This document shows positions 1 to 7,104 of a DNA stretch of 64,000 bases, piece by piece. Every line of letters starts with the position of its first letter. The stretch's first letter is position 1. The position numbers and the translations under genes were made by a program. The notes beneath the pieces are model-generated. The model did not search any database. It was not told where the DNA came from and was given only the letters and a program-made list of their open reading frames with translations. The DNA comes from Paenibacillus_E allorhizoplanae (GTDB lineage Bacteria; Bacillota; Bacilli; Paenibacillales; NBRC-103111). The DNA lies in contig NZ_CAKMMW010000017.1 in NCBI RefSeq assembly GCF_927798215.1, forward strand, positions 119,471-183,470, in the 5' to 3' direction.

Positions 1-210
1 TCCGGTTAAAATAAGTGGCGTAATCGCCCGAATCGACTCCCCGATATCGTACGGACTTCCCAAAATCCGAGAGAACAGTGACCCATACGCAGCAATCGGA
101 TTGTAACCGCCAGCCAGCATGACAAGCGCTCCGAATAGCAGCCCCAGCACGATCGCTACAAGAGGATTGACTGCTGATTCACTTGTAAAAACGCGAACAA
201 TTTTATTCAT
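1..210 (-). CDS. nupP: Nucleoside ABC transporter permease, N-terminal part
   Basis: Only the first 70 codons are in the window. The protein opens MNKIVRVFTSES and runs into a membrane segment (VAIVLGLLFGALVMLAGGYN) followed by an SRILGSPYDIGES-type stretch, as in BMP-family (NupP/YufP-like) permeases of the branched-chain-permease superfamily. It begins inside the end of the upstream ATPase gene: the ATG overlaps the last codons and TAA by 8 bases, which implies translational coupling. The assignment rests on this short N-terminus and on gene order (binding protein, double ATPase, permease), which is typical of purine-nucleoside importers. Confidence 0.85.
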   Translation of the reverse strand, partial: MNKIVRVFTSESAVNPLVAIVLGLLFGALVMLAGGYNPIAAYGSLFSRILGSPYDIGESIRAITPLILTG

Positions 211-1744
211 GAAGGGCTCCTTTCTCCGTACGCTTACTGCCCGCCATCAGCAGACCGATCTCCTGATCGTTCGTATCCTGCGGCATCACTTCGCCCACAA
301 TCTGTCCTTCGTAGATAACGGCAATCCGATCGGAAACATTCATAATTTCATCCAACTCAAAAGAAATCAACAGAACGGCTTTCCCTTTGTTCCGCTGCTC
401 AATCAGCATCCGATGAACGAATTCAATCGCACCAACATCCAAACCACGCGTCGGCTGCGCCGCAATCAACAAATTGGGATTCTTATGTATCTCTCTTGCA
501 ATAATCGCCTTTTGCTGATTACCCCCAGATAAGGAGCGTGCCTTGTTGTAAATACTCGGTGTGCGCACATCGAACTGCTTAATCAACGCCTCCGCATGCT
601 TATCGATGACGTCATAATTCAAGAAGCCGCCTTTGTTATACGCAGGGTGGAAATATGTTTCGAGCACCATATTTTCACTCATTGTAAAATCAAGCACCAA
701 CCCGTGTTTATGCCGATCTTCAGGAATATGTGACAATCCAGCCTCCGAAATTTCTCTCGGCGTCTGGTTCGTAATATCGCTGCCCATGAGCAGCACTTTC
801 CCGCCATCTACGGTACGCAAGCCCGTCAATGCTTCGATCAATTCACTCTGACCGTTGCCATCTACACCCGCGATACCAAGAATTTCCCCAGCCTTCACTT
901 CAAAATTAAGCCCTTTGAGCGAGGCTAATCCTTGTTGATTACGCACCATTAAATCTTGCACCTGGAGAACAGGCTCCCCAAGTTTTACGGCTTCCTTGTT
1001 CACTTTAAAAGAGACATCGCGTCCAACCATTTTCTCGGCCAGTATTTGCGGATTCGCTTGTGCGCATGCCAAGGTATCAATCACTTTACCACGACGAATA
1101 ATCGTCACTGTATCGGCGATCTCCATAATTTCTTTCAACTTATGTGTAATGAGAATAATGGACTTGCCCTCTTTTACAAGGTTACGCATTATGACCATCA
1201 ATTCACTAATCTCTTGCGGCGTTAGTACAGCTGTAGGCTCATCAAAAATTAAAATATCGGCGCCACGATACAGCGTTTTCAATATTTCGACACGCTGCTG
1301 CATACCGACTGAAATATCTTCAATTTTGGCTTTTGGATCCACACGTAAACCATATTGCTCAGATAGCTTGCGCACTTTATCTTGCGCTGTTCGAATATCC
1401 ACATTCATACCACGTTTGGGTTCCATCCCCAAAATGATATTTTCAGTTACTGTAAACGGTTGTACCAACTTGAAATGTTGATGCACCATCCCGATGCCAA
1501 GCTCAATCGCTCGATTCGGACTGTCGATAAAAACCTCGTTGCCTTGTACATGAATACTACCTTCGTCCGGCTGATATAAACCGAAAACAATGTTCATCAG
1601 TGTTGATTTTCCTGCACCATTCTCACCAAGCAAGGCATGAATTTCGCCTTTTCTCAACTTCAGGCTAATAGCATCATTAGCAACAATGCCTGGAAAACGT
1701 TTCGTAATGTTGCGTAGTTCAACAACTGGGACTGCTTCACTCAT
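203..1744 (-). CDS. nupO: Nucleoside ABC transporter ATPase with two ABC domains
   Basis: A 513-aa protein with two consecutive ABC cassettes, as in sugar and BMP-type nucleoside importers (NupO/YufO, RbsA-like). The first cassette has Walker A GENGAGKS near residue 41, a signature around ISVGMQQRVEIL and Walker B ILIFDEPTAVL. The second has a degenerate Walker A (GVDGNGQS) and signature LSGGNQQKAIIAR. The degenerate second site is usual in this family. The ATG is preceded by AGGGTGAT. It lies downstream of the binding-protein gene across a 134-base spacer containing a hairpin, and overlaps the permease start. It should energise uptake of nucleosides at the cytoplasmic face; the exact substrate is inferred from family and order. 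Confidence 0.93.
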   Translation of the reverse strand: MSEAVPVVELRNITKRFPGIVANDAISLKLRKGEIHALLGENGAGKSTLMNIVFGLYQPDEGSIHVQGNEVFIDSPNRAIELGIGMVHQHFKLVQPFTVTENIILGMEPKRGMNVDIRTAQDKVRKLSEQYGLRVDPKAKIEDISVGMQQRVEILKTLYRGADILIFDEPTAVLTPQEISELMVIMRNLVKEGKSIILITHKLKEIMEIADTVTIIRRGKVIDTLACAQANPQILAEKMVGRDVSFKVNKEAVKLGEPVLQVQDLMVRNQQGLASLKGLNFEVKAGEILGIAGVDGNGQSELIEALTGLRTVDGGKVLLMGSDITNQTPREISEAGLSHIPEDRHKHGLVLDFTMSENMVLETYFHPAYNKGGFLNYDVIDKHAEALIKQFDVRTPSIYNKARSLSGGNQQKAIIAREIHKNPNLLIAAQPTRGLDVGAIEFVHRMLIEQRNKGKAVLLISFELDEIMNVSDRIAVIYEGQIVGEVMPQDTNDQEIGLLMAGSKRTEKGALHE

Positions 1745-1798
1745 AAGATCACCCTAATGATCAATTTTTTGTTCTTTGTTTCCCATTAAAACTAAAGA

Positions 1799-1829
1799 AC
1801 AAGGCTAGTTAGTATAACTAGCCTTGTTT
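1799..1829 (-). terminator. Intercistronic hairpin between nupN and nupO
   Basis: Inverted repeat with arms AACAAGGCTAGTT and AACTAGCCTTGTT around a short loop, lying between the binding-protein and ATPase genes. The T-run after it is interrupted, so it probably acts as a partial terminator or an mRNA 3'-end stabiliser. Such hairpins commonly allow more binding protein than ATPase to be made. Confidence 0.6.
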
Positions 1830-1878
1830 GTACAGAAGCAAACCTATCGTTCTTACCAAGTAAACGTCAGTTCGACGC

Positions 1879-2934
1879 TTATGGTTTTTCAGGAACTTTG
1901 ATTTCGCCGCTAATAATTTTGGCTTTGTACTCGTCAACTTTTTTCAAGATGTCAGCAGAAACGTTTTTCTTGGATGTTTCCGGAAGGCCTACACCATCGT
2001 CTTTCAGACCCAACGTAACAACTTTACCACCTTGGAATTTACCTGAAATAACATCTTTGGATACACGAAGCACCGCAGAGTCAACACGTTTCAACATGGA
2101 CGTCAATGTAACTTCGTCGCCAAACTCAAGGGATTGGTCTTTATCTACACCGATAACCCATACTTTTTTACCGTTTTTCGCGCGATCTTTCGCTTCGTTG
2201 AATACACCGTTACCTGTGGATCCAGCTGCGTGGAAAATGATATCAGCGCCATCGTTATAGATCGTTGCTGCTGCTGCTTTACCAAGATCAGGCTTGTCGA
2301 AAGCACCCGTATAGTTGATTTGAATCTTAGCATCAGGTTTTACTGCTTTAACGCCAGCTACGAAACCAGCTTCGAAACGTTTGATAACCGGGATGTCGAT
2401 CCCACCAACGAAACCAATTTTATTTGTTTTTGTTGTAAGACCTGCTACCACACCAACAAGGTAAGCACCTTCTTGTTCGGAGAAAGTAACGGATTCTACG
2501 TTAGGAGCTTCTACAACGTTATCAATGATCGCAAGTTTCGCGTTCGGGTTTTGAGTTGCTACTGTTTTAAGTGCATCACCCATCAAGAAACCAATACCCC
2601 AAGTCAGGTTGTAGCCGTCTTTAACGAATTGATTCAAGTTCGGCGTGTAGTCAGCGTCGCTCTTGCTCTCAAGGTTTTTTACGTTAGCACTTGTTTGTTT
2701 TTTCAGAAGCGTCAAGCCTTCCCAAGCACTTTGGTTAAAGGACTTGTCGTTAACCCCGCCGATATCTGTAACCATACCGATTTTGAAGTCTTTGCCTGTA
2801 TTGTCGCTAGCTACAGCACTTGCTGCTGGTGATGCGGATGAACCCGTTTTTGTTTCTTCTTTTTTGGCACAACCGGAAATCACTAATGCAGAAACGGTTA
2901 CAGTCATCAGAACTGTTGAAAAAATCTTCTTCAT
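1879..2934 (-). CDS. nupN: BMP-family nucleoside-binding lipoprotein
   Basis: A 351-aa lipoprotein. The signal peptide MKKIFSTVLMTVTVSALVIS ends in a lipobox with the lipidated Cys in SGCAKKE, followed by a Ser/Ala-rich linker. The mature part carries BMP-family signatures: FKIGMVTDIGGVNDKSFNQS at its start, GIGFLMGDAL, and GFVGGIDIPVI. It should be the extracellular receptor of the Nup-type importer. A start five codons upstream is possible, but the chosen ATG has a GGGGGT Shine-Dalgarno at proper distance, and the MKK start gives a standard signal peptide. First gene of the nup operon on this strand. Confidence 0.93.
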   Translation of the reverse strand: MKKIFSTVLMTVTVSALVISGCAKKEETKTGSSASPAASAVASDNTGKDFKIGMVTDIGGVNDKSFNQSAWEGLTLLKKQTSANVKNLESKSDADYTPNLNQFVKDGYNLTWGIGFLMGDALKTVATQNPNAKLAIIDNVVEAPNVESVTFSEQEGAYLVGVVAGLTTKTNKIGFVGGIDIPVIKRFEAGFVAGVKAVKPDAKIQINYTGAFDKPDLGKAAAATIYNDGADIIFHAAGSTGNGVFNEAKDRAKNGKKVWVIGVDKDQSLEFGDEVTLTSMLKRVDSAVLRVSKDVISGKFQGGKVVTLGLKDDGVGLPETSKKNVSADILKKVDEYKAKIISGEIKVPEKP

Positions 2935-3224
2935 CGATTTTACCCCCATCGTATCATCTTTTAATTGAAACTATGAAGCCCACACTGTAGGTTGACCAAA
3001 TTCAGTTAAATTATGTAAGTTGACTTCAAATTAAGTGTATCATTTTGATTCCAAACAGAGAAGCAAATCTATCAACGATTCACGTAATTCGTCATGTCAC
3101 ACAAGTTAACATGTCCATTTTGTTTTTGCCGACAATATAGGTTCTAAGCCCCAATTATTGATTATACAACCAGTGGTTAATAAAATCTAGATTGCTCTAT
3201 GTTAATTTTTTGAACATCTTCCGC
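2935..3224. other. Upstream region of the nup operon
   Basis: AT-rich spacer of about 290 bases holding the nup promoter region and the ilvA terminator at its far edge. No convincing promoter pair or purine riboswitch was recognised by eye. Confidence 0.5.
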
Positions 3225-3253
3225 AAAAAAAAGCCTCCTCTAGATGAGAAGGT
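3225..3253 (-). terminator. ilvA terminator overlapping the stop codon
   Basis: Stem CCTTCTC/GAGGAGG with a five-base loop followed by CTTTTTTTT on the minus strand. The left arm lies inside the last codons, so the ilvA stop codon is in the loop of its own terminator. Confidence 0.85.
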
Positions 3254-4496
3254 TAAATAACTTAGGATCCTTATTAATTTCGATATAGCCATAATCTTTA
3301 CGGGAAAGGCGTTCAATCAGACCTTCATAGTCGTCTTTGTTTTTGAGCTCAATTCCTACCAGTGCCGGTGCATCGTCACGATTATTCTTCTTCGTATACT
3401 CAAAACGCGTGATGTCATCGGACGGTCCTAGCACTTCCTCCAAAAATTCACGCAAAGCCCCTGCACGTTGCGGGAAGTTCAAGATGAAGTAATGCTTCAA
3501 ACCCTCGTATACAAGGGATCTCTCTTTGATTTGCTGCATCCGATCAATATCATTGTTTCCACCGCTGATGATACAGACAACGTTCTTGCCACGAATTTGT
3601 TCGCGGTACGCATCCAGCGCTGCCACTGGAAGCGCCCCTGCAGGCTCAATAACAATCGCGTTGCTATTGTAGAGCTCCAGAATGGTTGTACACTCTTTGC
3701 CGGAAGGAATGATGACGATATCCTCTAGCTTCTCTTTGCAAATGTCAAAAGTCATCTCACCCACTTGAGCTACGGCTGCACCGTCAACAAACTTCTCAAT
3801 AGAAGGTAACTTAACGACCGCGCCTTGTTTCAGTGCTTCCGTCATGCTGGCTGCGCCTTCTGGTTCTGCGCCAATAATGCGCGTCCGCGGTGAAACGCTC
3901 GCCACATAGGTCGCAACTCCGGCAGCTAGTCCACCTCCGCCAATCGTCGCGAAGATGAAATCCGGTGTTTCCGGCATTTGATTCATGATTTCCAAGCCAA
4001 CAGTCCCTTGGCCCGCAATCGTACGCACATCATCGAACGGGTGGATGAACACTTTATTCTCCTTCAGGCAGTAGGCCTTGGCTTGGGTCGAAGAATCATC
4101 GAAGGAATCGCCAACAAGGATGACTTCCACGAACGAGCCTCCGAACAGCTTTACTTGCGAAATCTTCTGACGCGGTGTCGTAGTCGGCATGAAGATCTTG
4201 CCCTCAATGCCTAGCTGCTTACAAGAATAAGCTACACCCTGTGCATGGTTGCCTGCACTCGCACACACAACCCCTGCTGCGCGTTCCGCTTCCGTTAAGC
4301 TTTGGATCACATTGTAAGCTCCGCGAATCTTGAACGAACGGACAATTTGCATATCTTCACGTTTGAGATAAACGTTACATTCATACTGGCTAGAGAGCAG
4401 CTCATTGCGTTGCAGCGGGGATGGTTCGATCACCTTGCTGAGCACATGATTGGCTCTAATAATATCTTCCAAACCCACTTTACCAGATACAACCAT
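3240..4496 (-). CDS. ilvA: Threonine dehydratase (biosynthetic)
   Basis: A 418-aa PLP enzyme that deaminates threonine to 2-oxobutyrate, the first step of isoleucine synthesis. The PLP lysine sits in VRSFKIRGAYN, the phosphate-binding loop in TIGGGGLAAGV, and a single C-terminal ACT-like domain begins near LKHYFILNFPQRAGALREFL, as in the short Bacillus-type IlvA. The reading frame is open to 4649, but that extension overlaps the terminator of the next gene and contains the likely ilvA -10 element. The start at 4496 gives a length close to that of B. subtilis IlvA. The Shine-Dalgarno (AAAGG, about 12 bases upstream) is slightly distant, so the start is probable rather than certain. Monocistronic. 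Confidence 0.92.
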   Translation of the reverse strand: MVVSGKVGLEDIIRANHVLSKVIEPSPLQRNELLSSQYECNVYLKREDMQIVRSFKIRGAYNVIQSLTEAERAAGVVCASAGNHAQGVAYSCKQLGIEGKIFMPTTTPRQKISQVKLFGGSFVEVILVGDSFDDSSTQAKAYCLKENKVFIHPFDDVRTIAGQGTVGLEIMNQMPETPDFIFATIGGGGLAAGVATYVASVSPRTRIIGAEPEGAASMTEALKQGAVVKLPSIEKFVDGAAVAQVGEMTFDICKEKLEDIVIIPSGKECTTILELYNSNAIVIEPAGALPVAALDAYREQIRGKNVVCIISGGNNDIDRMQQIKERSLVYEGLKHYFILNFPQRAGALREFLEEVLGPSDDITRFEYTKKNNRDDAPALVGIELKNKDDYEGLIERLSRKDYGYIEINKDPKLFNLLI

Positions 4497-4546
4497 CTTC
4501 TCGAACACCCTTTCTTTGTTGAAGCTTCCATTAAGTTTTAACATGT

Positions 4547-4552
4547 ATTGTA
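4547..4552 (-). promoter_or_regulatory. Probable extended -10 element of ilvA
   Basis: TACAAT preceded by TGT gives an extended -10 (TGnTACAAT) on the minus strand, about 50 bases upstream of the chosen ATG. No good -35 is visible. It lies inside the longest open frame, which argues against the upstream start. Confidence 0.5.
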
Positions 4553-4599
4553 ACATATGTGGTGCGTTCTGTACGCAAATATCGTAGGCAGCAAGCTTA

Positions 4600-4646
4600 A
4601 ACAACAAAAGCCGCCCCTCGTAGTCAATTGACCTTGAGGAGCGGCT
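4600..4646 (-). terminator. Terminator of the MFS transporter gene
   Basis: An 11-bp stem (AGCCGCTCCTC with GAGGGGCGGCT, one wobble) followed by TTTTGTTGTTT on the minus strand, just after the transporter stop codon. Confidence 0.85.
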
Positions 4647-4671
4647 CATTTATACGTCTAACCCGAAGTGA

Positions 4672-6174
4672 TTAATGACCGACCATCATTGGAATTTCAG
4701 CCGCATTCCCGGACTCGCCTTCAATCTTCTTAGGCTTCTGCAGCATCAAACCAAGCAGACCTCCAAGAATGGCGATACCAAGCAAAATGAGGAACGTATA
4801 TCCAAACGCGGAGGCATATAAGCCTACATCTGGCTTTTGTGCGCCTGACTCAACCATTAGATCCTTGAATTTCGTACTGAAAATCGTCATCAAGATGGCA
4901 ATAGCGAAGGACATCATGACTTGCTGCGCCGCGTTCGTCAAGGACGTCACACGACCAACCAAATTCTGAGGTGCCGATTGAATTAAGTGATTGTTCAGCG
5001 GCATCATGAAGAGTCCCATACCCGCGCCCAGAAGCGTAAGCGGCAGCATAACCGTGCCTACACCAGAATCACCAGAAATATTGGAAAGCAACAAGGCCGA
5101 AATCGTTGTAAGAACCATCCCCGCAATAACGAGCGGACGAGCACCGAAACGGTCGGACAGCTTTCCACCGATTGGCATGAACAACCCGGAAGCCAAAGCT
5201 TGAGGAAGCATGATCAATCCTGTTTTCAATGGGCTGTAACCATGTGCTTGTTGCAGGAATAGAGGGACAAGGAACATCGTACCGAACATCGCAATCTGTG
5301 AAATCCACTGCACGATAATCCCTTTCGTGAAGTTCCCTGAACGGAATACGCGAAGCTCCAAAAGTGGATTCTTCTGTTTCAATTCAACAATAATGAAGAG
5401 GATTAGTGCAATGACACCAACACCAGAACCGATCAGCGTATCTGCATCTGTCCATGTGGATTTCCCCGTAATTGGATCAATACCACCATTGGAAACACCA
5501 TAAACCAGTGCCGCGAAAGCTAAAGGCCCTAACAACATACCCAACAAATCTAGAGAAGCAACGCTTTGACGCTGCATATTTGGCAATGTACGAATACCTA
5601 AAATAATACCAATAACACCAATAGGCAAATTAATAAGGAAAATCCACTGCCAGCTGTGATACTCAACTAACCAACCTGCAACGACAGGACCAAGAGCAGG
5701 ACCCAGTAGGATCGGAATCCCCATCATCCCCATAACAGCCCCTACTTTACCCGGAGGAGATAGACGATAAATGAATGCCATCGCAATCGGCACGACGACA
5801 CCGCCGCCTAGGCCTTGAATGATACGGTAAGTAATCAACATTTCAACCGAATTCGCAAGCGCACATAGACCAGAGCCTATTGTGAAGAGACCTACTGAAA
5901 TCAGGAAAATCTTCTTGGCACCGAAACGATCCGATAACCAACCTGCCAATGGAATAACCGCGGCTTGTGCTAAGGCATAACCAATGACCGTCCATTGAAC
6001 GAGTGATAAATTGAGCAGATTGAATTCTTCTTGCAGCTTAGGAAGCGCAACGTTGACCGCTGTTCCGTCCAAAATAACCATAAAAATACCTACGACAATC
6101 GCTATCAGCGGTCCCAATATGCTGCGCATTGAAAACGGAGCTTCTGCTTCTTTCGATGTTGCTTGTGAAGACAT
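4672..6174 (-). CDS. MFS multidrug efflux transporter, DHA2 family
   Basis: A 500-aa membrane protein with about 14 hydrophobic segments, the DHA2 (EmrB/QacA-like) type of drug:H+ antiporter. The family motif LDGTAVNVALP lies in TM1, motif A (GWLSDRFGAKK) in the first cytoplasmic loop, and a proline/glycine-rich motif C-like stretch (GIPILLGPALGPVVAGWL) in TM5. The start is fixed by GGAGGGAT seven bases upstream of ATG; a longer frame to 6261 has no ribosome site. A tetR-like gene is divergent, with a 26-bp palindrome between them, so this pump is probably repressed by that regulator. The substrate cannot be predicted. Confidence 0.93.
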   Translation of the reverse strand: MSSQATSKEAEAPFSMRSILGPLIAIVVGIFMVILDGTAVNVALPKLQEEFNLLNLSLVQWTVIGYALAQAAVIPLAGWLSDRFGAKKIFLISVGLFTIGSGLCALANSVEMLITYRIIQGLGGGVVVPIAMAFIYRLSPPGKVGAVMGMMGIPILLGPALGPVVAGWLVEYHSWQWIFLINLPIGVIGIILGIRTLPNMQRQSVASLDLLGMLLGPLAFAALVYGVSNGGIDPITGKSTWTDADTLIGSGVGVIALILFIIVELKQKNPLLELRVFRSGNFTKGIIVQWISQIAMFGTMFLVPLFLQQAHGYSPLKTGLIMLPQALASGLFMPIGGKLSDRFGARPLVIAGMVLTTISALLLSNISGDSGVGTVMLPLTLLGAGMGLFMMPLNNHLIQSAPQNLVGRVTSLTNAAQQVMMSFAIAILMTIFSTKFKDLMVESGAQKPDVGLYASAFGYTFLILLGIAILGGLLGLMLQKPKKIEGESGNAAEIPMMVGH

Positions 6175-6284
6175 GTAATCCCTCCATCCGATTAATTTCT
6201 CTCTTTTGTCTATCGTTGACCGTATATAGTATACCCTGTACAATACAATAGTGGCAGACATACACGAACATCAATAACTCTCGT

Positions 6285-6310
6285 TGTAAACGGACAAATG
6301 TCCGTTTACA
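6285..6310. promoter_or_regulatory. Palindromic operator between MFS and tetR genes
   Basis: Perfect 12-bp arms TGTAAACGGACA and TGTCCGTTTACA separated by two bases. It lies in the divergent intergenic region, 77 bases from the tetR start and 111 from the MFS start. A TetR dimer operator controlling both genes is the simplest reading. Confidence 0.8.
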
Positions 6311-6386
6311 TTTCTGATGCTAACAGAACTTCCGTTTCCTTGTCAATACGAACACAATAAATTCACATCTAAAGAGGTGGTTGCAG

Positions 6387-6998
6387 ATGTCCATTCGTCA
6401 TGAACGCAAGGACGCCATGGAAAATCGCCAATTAATACTCCAAACCGCCAAACAACTCTTTCATGATTATGGCGTTCAATCGGTCAGCATGCATCAAATT
6501 GCCAAAACAGCGGGCATTGGACAAGCAACCCTCTATCGCAGATATGCGGATAAAGGAGACCTTTGCTTCGATGTCCTTCAGCATTATGGGAAGCAATTTA
6601 TAAATGACATTATGATGTATCTCGATAAACATAACCAAGCTGCGCCTATTGATCGACTGACTGGCATTTTGGATTTATGGATTGATGAAATTGAGGAAAA
6701 AGCCGAGCTAATCGTTGCGATGTCAACCAAGATTGATATCAACTGCGAGGATGGCCGCGGCAACTTCTTCCTCTCCCCTATTTACCATTTCATACGCGAT
6801 AAATTGTCGGAGCTTATTCTTGAATCCCTTGGCCCCAATCAAGAGCCACAAGCGGAGCCTGATTTTGCAGCCCATACGATCATTTGCTCGATGTCACCGA
6901 TCGGCTATTTTCACATCAAAAATGAGAAAGCCTATACGAAAGAGCATATGAAGGCACATTACCGTCAGTTATTCTGCTTTCTTTTCAAAAGAGACTAA
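6387..6998 (+). CDS. TetR/AcrR-family transcriptional regulator
   Basis: A 203-aa regulator. The N-terminal helix-turn-helix spans about residues 10-55 (QLILQTAKQLFHDYG, then IAKTAGIGQATLYRRYADKG). The remaining helical domain, which binds ligand and dimerises, is not conserved enough to name an effector. ATG at 6387 follows AGAGGTGG at six bases; the TTG two codons upstream lies too close to that site. Divergent from the DHA2 exporter, so it is likely its local repressor and an autoregulator through the palindrome at 6285-6310. Confidence 0.93.
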   Translation: MSIRHERKDAMENRQLILQTAKQLFHDYGVQSVSMHQIAKTAGIGQATLYRRYADKGDLCFDVLQHYGKQFINDIMMYLDKHNQAAPIDRLTGILDLWIDEIEEKAELIVAMSTKIDINCEDGRGNFFLSPIYHFIRDKLSELILESLGPNQEPQAEPDFAAHTIICSMSPIGYFHIKNEKAYTKEHMKAHYRQLFCFLFKRD

Positions 6999-7037
6999 TT
7001 CTCTTGCCACAAATGCCTCGTCAGCTAACGACTGAAT

Positions 7038-7074
7038 AAAGACCTCTCATTGATGCATTGAGAGGTCTTTTGTC
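7038..7074 (+). terminator. Terminator of tetR
   Basis: Twelve-bp perfect stem AAAGACCTCTCA/TGAGAGGTCTTT followed by TGTCGTTT. It lies between convergent genes and may serve both. Confidence 0.8.
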
Positions 7075-7104
7075 GTTTCACTTATACAACTTACGGTAGA
7101 AAGA

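Noticed and set aside
2935..3224. Purine riboswitch before the nucleoside transporter
   Set aside because: The conserved loop sequences of the purine aptamer were not found.
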